64,000 bases of DNA from Thiodiazotropha sp040793985 (lineage in GTDB: Bacteria; Pseudomonadota; Gammaproteobacteria; Chromatiales; Chromatiaceae), in assembly GCA_040793985.1 (NCBI GenBank), contig JBFNJI010000028.1, forward strand, positions 88,342-152,341. The letters run 5' to 3'. The notes beneath the pieces are model-generated. The model was not told the DNA's origin. It ran no database searches and saw nothing but the letters and a program-made list of their open reading frames with translations. Below, piece after piece: positions 34,016-43,886 of this stretch. A program made the translations under genes and the position numbers. Position 1 is the stretch's first letter. Each line of letters begins with the position of its first letter.

Positions 34016-36523
34016 ATGGGGTTATTAAAAACAAGCGGGGATGGGAAAGGTCAGCGGAATGGTGGCCGGACCATTCGCGGATACTGGTTGCTCGGGGTGA
34101 TCGGCGTGCTGGTATTGACTGTGCTCGCCTGGGCCTATGTCGTCTATCAGAACATGATGGCGGAGCAGGCGACCCAGAAGCGACAGGTGAAGTCGATGTC
34201 CCAGATGCTTGCCGACTCCATCAGTTCAGACATAGAGCAACGGTTGGCATTGATTCAGGGTCTAGCTCAGCAACAAGGGCTGATGGCCCTGGTAAGCGGC
34301 TCCGATTTGGCAGGTCTTTCCAGCGAGCAGGCCAGACTTACCCGCCTGGTTCCCGATGCGCTGCGAATAAGGCTGCTGCCCGCAGGATACAACGAACCCG
34401 ACACCAGCGAGATGCCCAATATGGGCTATGCCTCCTTGCTGCTGTTGAGAGAGGCGGAGAACCGCGATGCGGTGATACCCGCGGAACTGCATCAATTTGG
34501 TACGCCGCATCAACATATCGCGATTGCCAGAGGCATAACCTCCGGTCAGGATGTTGCTGTTGCTGGCGTAATCCACGCGGCTTTCTCAACGGAGTTGGTG
34601 AAAAAACTGCTGCATGGGATAGACGGGTTTGACGGCCGTATCGAAATACAGCAGGCGGTAGCGGCCAAGGATCCATTGGTGATTGCGTCAAAGGGAGATA
34701 AATCCGCTGCCGGATCGCAACCGGACGGTGTGTTTCCTGTCAAGGGATCGATCTGGCAGGTTGCCTACTGGAGTGGCGGGGGGCTACAGTTTGACATCAT
34801 GGGGAACCTGTTGCTGCTGGTCCCCGGTCTGGTGCTGTTTTTACTGATAGCGCTGCTCCTGCTACGTCTCAGTCAGCAGATGATGCAGGCGCTAAAGCGG
34901 GATCAGCAGACGATCCTGTCACTTGTGGAGGCCCTGGTTGTCGGCCGTCCGCCTAAATCGCAACCGGCCCAGTTGGGCGATCTTCAACCCACATTCGAAG
35001 TGCTGGAGCATCAAGTCAAGGAGTTCCGTGCTAACCAGGCTGAGAAGAGCAAGGTTAAAAGACCCATCGTTTCAAGTGAAGCAGATATGGGTATCAAGCT
35101 GGATGAAGTGGATGCCGCGCCTGACCAAGACAATGCCATGCAGGTCAGGGTCGAAATCCCCTCGTCAATCTTCAGAGCCTATGATATTCGGGGTATCGTA
35201 GGCGAGACACTGAATGAAGAGATCGTAACCCTGCTTGGCCAGGGCTTTGGCAGCGAAGTTTACGAGAAGGGCTATCAGTCGGTGGTTGTAGCTCGCGACA
35301 ACCGAAATTCCAGCGAACGGCTGCAGAGTGCCTTGATATCGGGTCTGCAGGCGAGCGGACGAGATGTTATCGATATTGGCATGGTACCCACGCCGCTTCT
35401 CTATTATGCCGTAAATGAACTGGATGTTGACTGTGGTGTCATGATCACCGGCAGCCACAATCCTGCAAACTACAATGGATTAAAGCTGGTTGTAGGGGGA
35501 GAGTATCCGACCGAGGATGATATTCAGAATCTGCGGCGGCACATCGATGCCGGGCAACTGCTACAGGGGGAAGGCTCCTTCGATTCACAAGAGATTGTAA
35601 ATGAGTATATCGAGCGTGTGATATCCGACACCCGCCTGGGTCAGCCCCTTAAGATCGTGCTTGATTGCGGTAACGGTGCGGCCTCGGTCGTGGCGCCTGA
35701 ACTCTATCGGCAGTTGGGTTGCGAGGTGGTTGAGCTATATTGCACGGCGGATGGTAACTATCCCAATCATCACCCCGATCCCAGTGATCCGAAAAACATG
35801 CGGGATCTGCAGAAGGCGGTGGTTGACCATCAGGCCGCCTTGGGTATCGCCTTGGACGGTGACGGCGATCGCATCGGCGTAGTCGACTCTTCCGGGAAAT
35901 TGATTTGGCCGGATAGGCTTTTGATGTATCTGGCCATAGATATCCTTACCCGCGAACCGGGTGGAGATATCATTTATGATGTCAAATGTACGCGTCATCT
36001 GGCGAATATTGTCCTCTCCAATGGCGGCAGACCGCTGATGTGGAAGAGCGGTCATTCGATGCTGAAATCGAAAATGAAAGAGACCCACGCCCTATTGGCA
36101 GGTGAGTTCAGTGGCCACATCCTGTTTGCAGAGCGTTGGTATGGTTTTGATGACGGCATCTATGTCGGCGCGCGTCTGCTGGAGATCCTCTCCCTCGATT
36201 ACAGGACCAGTGCCGAGGTATTTGCTGAACTCCCAGAAAGCCTTTCAACGCCTGAGTATGCCTTGGGGTTGGAAGATGGGCGTGCACAGAATCTAATGGC
36301 AGAGATTGAAAAGCTGCCCGATCTTCCCGGAGCCAGGGTGGTGAAAATCGATGGCTTGCGTGCAGAGTTTGAACACGGCTGGGGATTGGTTCGTGCCTCA
36401 AACACCACGCCTTCACTGCTGTTCCGATTTGAAGCAAATGACGAGGAAGGTTTAAAGCAACTTCAGTCGACCTTCCGTGATATGCTTGCGCAAGTAGATC
36501 CTTCACTGCAGCCACCTTTCTGA
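34016..36523 (+). CDS. algC: Phosphomannomutase/phosphoglucomutase AlgC, long form with membrane-anchored N-terminus
   Basis: About 835 residues. The N-terminal ~380 hold a transmembrane helix (~25-45), a periplasmic sensor-like domain, a second helix pair (~265-290) and a linker. The C-terminal ~450 residues are a complete alpha-D-phosphohexomutase: FRAYDIRGIVG, catalytic Ser in ITGSHNPANYNG, Mg loop ALDGDGDRIG, sugar-binding GEFSGH, and phosphate-binding RASNTTPSL. It supplies Man-1-P and Glc-1-P for polysaccharide and LPS. The ATG at 34016 has GGAAAG just upstream and is preferred over TTG at 34004. It is followed by argB after 19 bases. Confidence 0.92.
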   Translation: MGLLKTSGDGKGQRNGGRTIRGYWLLGVIGVLVLTVLAWAYVVYQNMMAEQATQKRQVKSMSQMLADSISSDIEQRLALIQGLAQQQGLMALVSGSDLAGLSSEQARLTRLVPDALRIRLLPAGYNEPDTSEMPNMGYASLLLLREAENRDAVIPAELHQFGTPHQHIAIARGITSGQDVAVAGVIHAAFSTELVKKLLHGIDGFDGRIEIQQAVAAKDPLVIASKGDKSAAGSQPDGVFPVKGSIWQVAYWSGGGLQFDIMGNLLLLVPGLVLFLLIALLLLRLSQQMMQALKRDQQTILSLVEALVVGRPPKSQPAQLGDLQPTFEVLEHQVKEFRANQAEKSKVKRPIVSSEADMGIKLDEVDAAPDQDNAMQVRVEIPSSIFRAYDIRGIVGETLNEEIVTLLGQGFGSEVYEKGYQSVVVARDNRNSSERLQSALISGLQASGRDVIDIGMVPTPLLYYAVNELDVDCGVMITGSHNPANYNGLKLVVGGEYPTEDDIQNLRRHIDAGQLLQGEGSFDSQEIVNEYIERVISDTRLGQPLKIVLDCGNGAASVVAPELYRQLGCEVVELYCTADGNYPNHHPDPSDPKNMRDLQKAVVDHQAALGIALDGDGDRIGVVDSSGKLIWPDRLLMYLAIDILTREPGGDIIYDVKCTRHLANIVLSNGGRPLMWKSGHSMLKSKMKETHALLAGEFSGHILFAERWYGFDDGIYVGARLLEILSLDYRTSAEVFAELPESLSTPEYALGLEDGRAQNLMAEIEKLPDLPGARVVKIDGLRAEFEHGWGLVRASNTTPSLLFRFEANDEEGLKQLQSTFRDMLAQVDPSLQPPF

Positions 36524-36542
36524 TGTGCCAGGAGCGGGAATC

Positions 36543-37439
36543 ATGAGTCTGTCCCCTGAACAGGCACAAAACGTCGCCCATGTATTAACTTCAGCATTGC
36601 CCTATATCCAGCGTTTTAGAGGTAAAACGCTGGTGATTAAGTATGGCGGCAACGCCATGGTTGACGATGCGCTGAAAAACAGTTTTGCCATGGACGTGGT
36701 GCTGATGAAACTGGTGGGAATAAACCCTGTAGTCGTGCATGGTGGCGGACCGCAAATCGGCCAGCTGCTACAGCGGCTTGGCAAGGACTCCGAGTTCATA
36801 CAGGGAATGCGGGTGACGGACAGTGAAACCATGGATGTGGTTGAGATGGTATTGGGAGGATTGGTAAACAAGGATATCGTCAGCCTGATCAACCGCGCCG
36901 GCGGTTCGGCCGTCGGACTCACCGGCAAGGACGGGGACCTGATACACGCCAGAAAAATGGTGATCAGCCGCAAGGGTCCGGAACTCGAAGTTCCCGAAAT
37001 AATCGATATCGGTCACGTGGGTGAAGTTGAAAGTATCGATGTCAGTGTGGTGGATATGCTGGTGCATGGGGATTTCATTCCGGTGATAGCACCGATCGGT
37101 ATAGGTAAGGATGGACACTCCTACAATATCAATGCCGATCTGGTTGCAGGCAAAGTGGCTGAGGTGATGCAGGCTGAGAAGCTGATACTCCTGACCAATA
37201 CCCGTGGACTGCTGGATAAGGATGGAGGATTGTTGACCGGTCTTTCAGCGGAGCGTGTTGATGCGCTGATTGGGGATGGCACCATTCATGGAGGGATGTT
37301 GCCGAAGATATCCACCGCGCTTGAGGCGGTGAAAGCGGGTGTCGGCAGTTCGCATATCATCGATGGCAGGGTTCCCCATGCCGTACTCTTGGAGCTTTTC
37401 ACGGATGAAGGCGTAGGAACATTGATCAGGCGGCGCTAA
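36543..37439 (+). CDS. argB: Acetylglutamate kinase
   Basis: 298 residues of the amino-acid kinase family, the second step of arginine synthesis. It has LVIKYGGNAMVDD at the N-terminus, VVVHGGGPQIGQLL for the phosphate-binding loop, and AGKVAEVMQAEKLILLTNTRGLL and GGMLPKISTALEAV for the nucleotide and substrate site (seen around residues 200-270). The ATG at 36543 has CAGGAGCGGG upstream. Its stop overlaps the slmA ATG by one base. Confidence 0.96.
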   Translation: MSLSPEQAQNVAHVLTSALPYIQRFRGKTLVIKYGGNAMVDDALKNSFAMDVVLMKLVGINPVVVHGGGPQIGQLLQRLGKDSEFIQGMRVTDSETMDVVEMVLGGLVNKDIVSLINRAGGSAVGLTGKDGDLIHARKMVISRKGPELEVPEIIDIGHVGEVESIDVSVVDMLVHGDFIPVIAPIGIGKDGHSYNINADLVAGKVAEVMQAEKLILLTNTRGLLDKDGGLLTGLSAERVDALIGDGTIHGGMLPKISTALEAVKAGVGSSHIIDGRVPHAVLLELFTDEGVGTLIRRR

Positions 37440-38047
37440 TGGCAGCGGAAAAGCGATCCCGTCGACAGTTGATACTGGAAGCGCTGGCCAGAGAGTTGGA
37501 ACAAAACCCGGGGAGTCGTATTACCACCGCATCGTTGGGAAAGGCGGTAGGTGTCTCTGAGGCTGCGCTCTACCGCCATTTCGCCAGCAAAGCAAAGATG
37601 TTTGAAGGCCTGATCGACTTTGCGGAAGAGAGTGTCTTTGCCCGGGTGAACCAGATCCTCAAGGAGCAGCCAAAGGCCGAACCACGTTGCGCCCAGTTGC
37701 TCTATTTGCTGTTGGCATTTTCAGAACGCAACCCGGGCATTACACGGGTATTGTTGGGGGATGCATTGGTCGGAGAGACGGAACGCCTCATGGTGCGGGT
37801 AGGGCTGTTTTTTGACAGGGTTGAAACCCAACTCAAGCAGATTCTCAGGGAAGCGGAGATGCGCAGGGAGATCGAACTTACTGCAGACAGCGGTGTATCG
37901 GCTAATCTGATGATCGGCTTTGCGGAAGGCCTAATGCATCAGTATCTGCGGAGTCGTTTCAAGATCTCTCCCCTGCAGCGCTGGGATACCCAGTGGCAGC
38001 TGCTTTCGGCTGCACTCTTCTCCGAACCTGGTTCACTCTCAGGGTAG
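37439..38047 (+). CDS. slmA: Nucleoid occlusion factor SlmA
   Basis: 202 residues of TetR fold. The N-terminal HTH has ITTASLGKAVGVSEAALYRHFASKAKMFEGL, typical of SlmA (residues ~28-58). SlmA binds chromosomal sites and blocks FtsZ assembly over the nucleoid. The gene is coupled to argB; the argB/coaBC/algC neighbourhood is usual for it in Gammaproteobacteria. The 3' end overlaps the convergent DUF4124 gene by nine bases. Confidence 0.93.
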   Translation: MAAEKRSRRQLILEALARELEQNPGSRITTASLGKAVGVSEAALYRHFASKAKMFEGLIDFAEESVFARVNQILKEQPKAEPRCAQLLYLLLAFSERNPGITRVLLGDALVGETERLMVRVGLFFDRVETQLKQILREAEMRREIELTADSGVSANLMIGFAEGLMHQYLRSRFKISPLQRWDTQWQLLSAALFSEPGSLSG

Positions 38048-39040
38048 GGATTGCGACAGACTGGCTCCCTCGGCAAGGGCTGTACGGAATCCCTGCTTTA
38101 TCCGTTTTACATTTTCGCTGTTTTTACAGATCCGGCTCTGCGTGGATATGATCTTGCATTGAAGATCCATGAAAATAACGATAGTGCCTTTCCTGGGATC
38201 GTTGATGCGTGAGATCGAGACGCTGATATCGTTCTCATCCAAGGGTTCTCCGGTGATAACGATATTCTGGCCTTCGATTTTGATCGGTGTGGTGCTGTGG
38301 GTTTTGAGATATGTCTTGGCTTTCTGCCAGGGTCCATCACATTTATCGCCACTCTGACAGTGGTAGATATTCTGTAAGGCATCGTCAAACGACACCTTGG
38401 CCTCTTGAATCGGATCATTCGATTGTTCCAGCTTTTTCAGCTCCCGAAATCGCTTTAGATCGCGGGCAAAAGACTGGCGGATACGGTTCTTATCATGTTC
38501 CCGATCGATGATGGAGCGATAGGCGTCCTTCAGGGCTTGTCGTTTTACCTCGATATCCTGCAGGATCTTTTTCGATATGCGTCGACCGCTCAATTCACGT
38601 CGTGCAGCATCGCCCTGCATATCCTCGAGTGTCGTTTTCAGACGCCTGATGTTGGACTGGGTGACCCGGATTGAGGTGTCGACCGCTTGCAGTTGACCGT
38701 TGCGGGTCATATGGATATCGTCCTCGCTCCTGAAGGTACGCAGCAGGACGCGGTCCTGTGCCTGCTGCTGTTCGACCAGTCGTTGCTGCTCTTTGCGCAG
38801 CCTCTCCTGCTCGGCTTCCTGTCTCAACTCCTCTTCAGTCTTCGCCGCATCGACCTTCTTGAGAATGATACCCCGCTCATCCAGGTGGGAGCGCGCACGG
38901 TGGGCGTCGGTGGGAGGGAGGGTCTGGGTATAGTGTGTTTGACCCTTGTCGTCGATCCATTTGTAGAGCTTGCCGGCCGGACTGGACAGAGGCAGCATGA
39001 GCAGGAACAGGGTTGTGAGTATTACAATTCTCGGACGCAT
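38039..39040 (-). CDS. DUF4124-domain secreted protein with coiled coil
   Basis: About 333 residues. A signal peptide (to about SSPAG) precedes the short DUF4124 motif (KLYKWIDDKGQTHYTQTLPP). A long Glu/Gln/Arg-rich coiled coil (~65-110) and further helical regions follow. The C-terminal third has paired cysteines (YHCQSGDKC and later two more), possibly disulfides. DUF4124 proteins are periplasmic proteins of unknown role. The second ATG (39040) is preferred because the signal peptide starts there. It is convergent with slmA. Confidence 0.75.
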   Translation of the reverse strand: MRPRIVILTTLFLLMLPLSSPAGKLYKWIDDKGQTHYTQTLPPTDAHRARSHLDERGIILKKVDAAKTEEELRQEAEQERLRKEQQRLVEQQQAQDRVLLRTFRSEDDIHMTRNGQLQAVDTSIRVTQSNIRRLKTTLEDMQGDAARRELSGRRISKKILQDIEVKRQALKDAYRSIIDREHDKNRIRQSFARDLKRFRELKKLEQSNDPIQEAKVSFDDALQNIYHCQSGDKCDGPWQKAKTYLKTHSTTPIKIEGQNIVITGEPLDENDISVSISRINDPRKGTIVIFMDLQCKIISTQSRICKNSENVKRIKQGFRTALAEGASLSQSLP

Positions 39041-39125
39041 ACCGGCAGAAATCTCTGTATTCAAAGTCATAAAGAAATATAAGATGAATTATACTGCGTG
39101 GCTTACCTCATAAGATAGCTGCTTT

Positions 39126-39872
39126 GTGGAACAGTTCACCCTTTTTGTGATTTCTCTTCTGGCCAACCTCTTTTCAGCCTTTTCGGGAGGAGGTGCGGGC
39201 CTTGTCCAACTGCCGGCGCTGATTTTTCTCGGCTTACCCTTCGGGGTGGCGTTGGCGACGCACAAAGTCGCGTCAGTGGCCTTGGGCATAGGGGCGACAG
39301 TCCGCCATCTCCGTGAGGGGGGGCTGGAGCGTCAATTCGTCATCTTTATGCTGCTCACCGGCTTGCCAGGGGTGGTGATCGGGGCCAGCCTGATTCTCCA
39401 GGTGGCAGACCGGCATGCCGAAGTGGCCCTGGGCCTGTTGACCCTGGGTCTTGGCATCTATTCCTATTTGAGCCCCAAGCTGGGTATGGAGTATCGGGCG
39501 ACCAATCGTGACAGATCTGGATTTGTGATCGGTGGCCTGGGACTTTTTCTAATCGGGATCCTGAATGGCTCGCTCACCTCGGGTACCGGGCTTTTCGTTA
39601 CCCTCTGGCTGGTGCGCTGGTTCGGGCTCGATTACCGACGGGCGGTAGCCCATACCCTGGTTCTGGTTGGTGTGTTCTGGAACGGCAGCGGCGCCCTCAC
39701 CCTCGGTATCCTCGGTGACATACACTGGGCTTGGATCCCGGTATTGCTTATAGGTTCGCTGCTTGGCGGTTATCTTGGGGCCCATCTCTCCATCGCCAAG
39801 GGCAACCGCTGGATCAAGCGGGGGTTTGAGGTGGTCACCCTACTGATAGGCACAAAGTTGGTGCTGGGTTAG
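39126..39872 (+). CDS. TauE/SafE-family membrane transporter
   Basis: 248 residues with seven to eight hydrophobic segments and two internally similar halves. The signature FSGGGAGLVQLPALIFLG lies near the N-terminus, and LNGSLTSGTGLFVTLWLV starts the second half. The family exports sulfite, sulfoacetate or related organic acids; the substrate here cannot be told. The start is GTG at 39126. It is divergent from the DUF4124 gene and stands alone. A second, unrelated TauE/SafE-like (DsbD_2) gene lies at 42403. Confidence 0.82.
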   Translation: MEQFTLFVISLLANLFSAFSGGGAGLVQLPALIFLGLPFGVALATHKVASVALGIGATVRHLREGGLERQFVIFMLLTGLPGVVIGASLILQVADRHAEVALGLLTLGLGIYSYLSPKLGMEYRATNRDRSGFVIGGLGLFLIGILNGSLTSGTGLFVTLWLVRWFGLDYRRAVAHTLVLVGVFWNGSGALTLGILGDIHWAWIPVLLIGSLLGGYLGAHLSIAKGNRWIKRGFEVVTLLIGTKLVLG

Positions 39873-40061
39873 GATCCATTTTGCGTTTTCCGCGGACCTC
39901 GGCATTGGCTAAGTTGATCGATAGCAGGCCGCCAAGGAACGTCAGTCACCGCAAAATACCATAGACGGTTTGGCGCTGATTAAAAGGCAATGCGCGTTCA
40001 CTGGCGTCGAATTGCGATTTGACTATTCATCCTTCGCTATCTGCTCGGAGCGGGTGTGAAG

Positions 40062-40703
40062 TCATACACCATATCGATCCCGGTAGGTCTGGATGCGTTT
40101 CAGGGCGTTGCCTGTATCGTCACTCTCCTCCAGGTATTCGATCAGCTGTTTGAGACACACAATGGCGCTCACAGGCATGCCGTAATCGCCCTCAACCTCC
40201 TGGATCGCCGAGCGTTCACCCTGGCCGCGCTCCTGCCGGTCGAGGGCGATGACGACCCCCGCGGGTGTTGCCTGCAGGGATTCGATAATGTCGATGGACT
40301 CACGCACCGATGTACCCGCGGATATGACATCGTCAATGATCAGGATCCTGCCCTCCAGGGCATGGCCGACGATAACACCGCCTTCACCGTGATCTTTTGC
40401 CTCTTTTCGATTGAAGGCGTAGGGGACGTCTATACCGTGCTGGTCATAGAGTGCCGCCGCAGTCACCGCGGCGAGGGGGATTCCCTTGTAGGCCGGGCCG
40501 TAGAGCAGGTCAAAGCCGATCCCTGAATCGACGATGGCCTGAGCGTAGTAGCGACCCAGGCGGGCCAGGCTGGCGCCGCTGTTGAAGAGCCCGGCGTTGA
40601 AAAAATAGGGACTCACACGTCCCGACTTCAGCGTGAATTCACCAAACCTCAGAACCCCGACATCGAGGGCAAAGCGTAGAAACTCCCGTTGATAATCCTG
40701 CAT
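40062..40703 (-). CDS. pyrE: Orotate phosphoribosyltransferase
   Basis: 213 residues, a pyrimidine biosynthesis enzyme converting orotate and PRPP to OMP. The PRPP-binding motif is ILIIDDVISAGTSVRE. FTLKSGRVSPYFFNAG at the N-terminus and YAFNRKEAKDHGEGG (the flexible catalytic loop) are diagnostic. The ATG at 40703 is preferred; an upstream in-frame extension of 24 residues is not conserved. It stands alone on the minus strand between two transporter genes. Confidence 0.96.
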   Translation of the reverse strand: MQDYQREFLRFALDVGVLRFGEFTLKSGRVSPYFFNAGLFNSGASLARLGRYYAQAIVDSGIGFDLLYGPAYKGIPLAAVTAAALYDQHGIDVPYAFNRKEAKDHGEGGVIVGHALEGRILIIDDVISAGTSVRESIDIIESLQATPAGVVIALDRQERGQGERSAIQEVEGDYGMPVSAIVCLKQLIEYLEESDDTGNALKRIQTYRDRYGV

Positions 40704-40958
40704 GAATCGGTACCTGTTGAAAGCGAGCGTGCATTGTACCTTTTTTGCGCTGGCTTTCACTAAGCGGAGACTCATTTAACAGCAAACGGACGCGGATCAT
40801 CGCAAAAAAGCGAATAAGCGTAACGATTATTGATTATTTATATAAAATCTATCGATTCGGCACAGGTTGGGTGAGCGTGTCTCTATTTTTAGATGGGAGA
40901 GGGGACTTGTCTCCCATTGATCCTTATAATGCGGTGGTTTATTCATTCAGAGGTGTTC

Positions 40959-42371
40959 GTGAATTCTGCCAGCAGCAGGTTATCCGACTGGTTCAAGACG
41001 CTGGCTGTCTATTGGCAGCCGGGTACGCGCAGTATGCTCTTTCTTGGTTTCTCCGCGGGACTGCCCCTGCTGCTGGTCTTTGGCACCTTGTCGCGCTGGC
41101 TGAGAGAGGCGGGAATCGACCGCTCCACCATCGGCTTTCTCAGTTGGGTTGCGCTTGCCTATGGTTTTAAGTGGGCGTGGGCACCGCTGGTCGATCGCCT
41201 GAAGCTACCCTGGCTGACTGCGAACCTGGGAAGGCGCCGTGCCTGGATGCTGTTGGCTCAACTCTCGATTATTGCCGGGTTGTGTGGACTGGCCTTCTCT
41301 GACCCCGCCGACGGTCTGCAGGGTTTTGTATTGTTGGCACTGCTGGTCGCCTTCTCGTCGGCTACCCAGGATATCGTCATCGATGCCTATCGCATCGAAC
41401 GGGCGGCAGTGAGAATGCAGGGAGTCATGGCTGCCAACTACATGATTGGATACCGCATCGCGATGATAGTGAGCGGAGGTGGTGCCTTGGGAATAGCCCA
41501 ATTGGCCAGCCCGAGTGAAACCGGCTATCACCTCGGCGCCTGGATGATCACTTATCTGTTCATGGCTGTCTTGATGTTGGTGGGGGTAATCACTGTACTA
41601 CTGATTCAAGAGCCCGATGTTCAGCCGAATTCGGCTACCTTGGAACGGGAGGCTGTCGTGGATCGTATTATCGAGCGCCAGTCCTGGTTACCCGGAGTGT
41701 TGCGTCACTTCAGCGAGTGGTTCTATGGTGCTGTAATCAGCCCCTTTGCAGACTTCATTCGGCGCTATCGTTGGCATGCAGTGTTGATATTGGCCTTGAT
41801 CGCCACCTATCGCATATCGGATGTGGTGTTGGGTGTGATTTCAAACGTCTTCTATGTCGACCTGGGATTCACCAAAGGCGAGGTTGCCGTCATCGCCAAT
41901 GTGCTTGGTGTGATCATGACGCTGCTGGGAGCGGTGCTCGGGGGAATGCTGGTTACCCGGATGGGTGTCATGCGGATCTTGCTCCTGGGAGGCATACTGG
42001 CTGCATCTACCAACCTTTTGTTTGCCTGGATGGCCGATATCGGTCATAACATTGTTATGCTGACAGCGGTCATAGTGGCGGACAATCTCAGTGCGGGACT
42101 CGCCACTTCTGCATTCGTGGCCTATCTTTCGAGCCTCACCAATGTCTCCTATTCAGCCACGCAATATGCACTTTTCAGCTCCATCATGCTGTTGCTGCCC
42201 AAGTTTATAGGTGGTTTTTCAGGGGTCATCGTCGATGGCCTGGGTTATGTGAATTTCTTTCTCATCACCACAGCCATGGGTATTCCTGTGTTGGCCCTGA
42301 TACTCCTGGCCATGCGTTATCTCCCCACTCGTGAACTACCCGATGATGAGCCTGGCACCGATACTTCGTAG
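40959..42371 (+). CDS. ampG: AmpG-family muropeptide permease (MFS)
   Basis: About 470 residues with 12-14 transmembrane segments. GFSAGLPLLLVFGTLSRWLREAGI, LVDRLKLPWL, GRRRAWMLLAQ, and SSATQDIVIDAYRIE are typical of AmpG, which imports GlcNAc-anhydroMurNAc peptides for cell-wall recycling. The GTG at 40959 is chosen because AGAGG lies five bases upstream and the family similarity begins soon after. An ATG at 40893 would add 22 residues. The AT-rich stretch upstream (about 40800-40860) probably holds the promoter. Confidence 0.85.
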   Translation: MNSASSRLSDWFKTLAVYWQPGTRSMLFLGFSAGLPLLLVFGTLSRWLREAGIDRSTIGFLSWVALAYGFKWAWAPLVDRLKLPWLTANLGRRRAWMLLAQLSIIAGLCGLAFSDPADGLQGFVLLALLVAFSSATQDIVIDAYRIERAAVRMQGVMAANYMIGYRIAMIVSGGGALGIAQLASPSETGYHLGAWMITYLFMAVLMLVGVITVLLIQEPDVQPNSATLEREAVVDRIIERQSWLPGVLRHFSEWFYGAVISPFADFIRRYRWHAVLILALIATYRISDVVLGVISNVFYVDLGFTKGEVAVIANVLGVIMTLLGAVLGGMLVTRMGVMRILLLGGILAASTNLLFAWMADIGHNIVMLTAVIVADNLSAGLATSAFVAYLSSLTNVSYSATQYALFSSIMLLLPKFIGGFSGVIVDGLGYVNFFLITTAMGIPVLALILLAMRYLPTRELPDDEPGTDTS

Positions 42372-42402
42372 ACGGCCTAGTGACCGGATTGAGGAAACAT
42401 GA

Positions 42403-43083
42403 ATGATTGAAGAAAGCAGCTATCTTGCCGCTTTTGTCGTTGGACTGCTTGGAGGCGGACACTGCGTCGGTATGTGCGGGGGGATAGTCGGTGCACTCAC
42501 CTTCGGTCTTCCTGCACCCGTGCAGAGTCGTCTGGTGAACACCTTGCCCTATCAGCTGGGATACAACCTGGGGCGAGTCACGAGCTATGTCATGGCGGGG
42601 GCGATCATGGGGGGATTGGGTGTCCTCCTGACCCAGGCGGTGCCGGTCTATATTGCGCAGAAGGTGTTATTGGCGATTGCCGCTGTGTTTATGATTCTGC
42701 TTGGGCTCTATCTCGGAGGCTGGTGGACCGGTCTGGCCAGAATTGAGCGCCTGGGAAGTCATTTGTGGACCAGGATCGAACCCTTTGCGCGCAGGTTGTT
42801 GCCGGTGAAGACGCCGGCTCAGGCCTGGGTCCTGGGATTGGTTTGGGGATGGATACCCTGTGGCCTGGTCTACAGCATGCTGGTGTGGACCGTAACGGCG
42901 GGGAGCGTGGCCAAGGGTGCGGGGCTGATGTTGGCATTTGGTCTGGGCACCCTGCCGAATCTGTTCGCGATGGGCATATTGGCTGGCAGTATTGCGCGCT
43001 GGATGAAGGATATACGCGTTAGACGGGCCGCAGGATTGATGGTTATCCTGTTTGGGATAGTCACCCTGATCAGGGCTTTGTAA
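42403..43083 (+). CDS. TauE/SafE-like (DsbD_2) membrane protein
   Basis: 226 residues, about six transmembrane helices. The Cys/His-rich motif GGGHCVGMCGGIVGAL at residues ~16-31 and a second GWIPCGLVYSMLVW near residue 150 identify the DsbD_2/CcoS-neighbour type often named sulfite exporter TauE/SafE. In relatives it is frequently linked to cbb3 oxidase or copper genes. The paired cysteines suggest thiol or metal chemistry across the membrane. GAGGA lies seven bases before the ATG. It is 31 bases after ampG and may be co-transcribed. Confidence 0.78.
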   Translation: MIEESSYLAAFVVGLLGGGHCVGMCGGIVGALTFGLPAPVQSRLVNTLPYQLGYNLGRVTSYVMAGAIMGGLGVLLTQAVPVYIAQKVLLAIAAVFMILLGLYLGGWWTGLARIERLGSHLWTRIEPFARRLLPVKTPAQAWVLGLVWGWIPCGLVYSMLVWTVTAGSVAKGAGLMLAFGLGTLPNLFAMGILAGSIARWMKDIRVRRAAGLMVILFGIVTLIRAL

Positions 43084-43160
43084 GAGCGGGTATGCTCCCC
43101 TCCTGAACGCGCTCGAAACGCGCGCTGCACAGGAGAGGTGATCTGGTAGATCTCGGCCGA

Positions 43161-43604
43161 TCAGTCGATATAGAAATCCTGGGAGAGTTTTGCCGAGTAG
43201 TAGCGGGTTTCACCTTTTGGTTGAACCTGAATCTCGAAGTTCAGCGTCTCCTGGTCTGCGATACGAAATTCACCGATGTAGTAGATGGCGTCGCCTTCGA
43301 TGATCTTTCTCATCGGGATGCTGATCAATTGACCCCGTATGTTATTCGCCTTGGCCATGACCACCGCCTCTGAGGGCTGACCTGTGGTTCCCTCTACCGA
43401 CTTGATCACGCTCACGTTCAGCATGCCCCGGTATTTACTGCGTTGAATACCGTATTGTCTGGCGATTGCGGGCTCAAGGGATGCGCTTGGGATGGCATTA
43501 TGGTGAATGGTGAAACCGGGTATGGAGGTGCTGTTTTCCGCCCAGCTCACCGTGGTCGTTAAAAGCAAGATAAAAAAAAGCACAACAAATTTTGTATAAG
43601 GCAT
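43161..43604 (-). CDS. DUF4426 secreted protein
   Basis: 147 residues with a signal peptide (LFFILLLTTTVSWA). The mature part has FTIHHNAIPSASLEPAIARQYGI and an Ig-like beta pattern, matching the gammaproteobacterial DUF4426 family, whose members lie near yggT, metX/metW or rdgB. Function unknown. The ATG at 43604 is supported by a strong AGGAGGGG ribosome-binding site; the longer in-frame reading to 43754 lacks one and precedes the signal peptide. Confidence 0.75.
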   Translation of the reverse strand: MPYTKFVVLFFILLLTTTVSWAENSTSIPGFTIHHNAIPSASLEPAIARQYGIQRSKYRGMLNVSVIKSVEGTTGQPSEAVVMAKANNIRGQLISIPMRKIIEGDAIYYIGEFRIADQETLNFEIQVQPKGETRYYSAKLSQDFYID

Positions 43605-43886
43605 TGAGAGTCCCCTCCTAGATTTAGCTGCCGGTCTATAGGGCCGGTCTTCGTTGTAGTCCCAGTGTAGACGATCAGCGGCATCGGGTGAAGCCGCGCT
43701 CATCGAGTGGTCAGGCAGACGATGGATTGTTATCCGTGTTGCGACCGGATTCACCGATGATTAACGGTTGTTAACCTTGACAGTCGATTCCACGGCCAAC
43801 TTTAAACCAATAATAGATTTTAAAAAACAATAATTTATTTTGTAAAGTTAAAGTTGCATTTCAGCCAAGGTCATCTGGGCAGGGAG

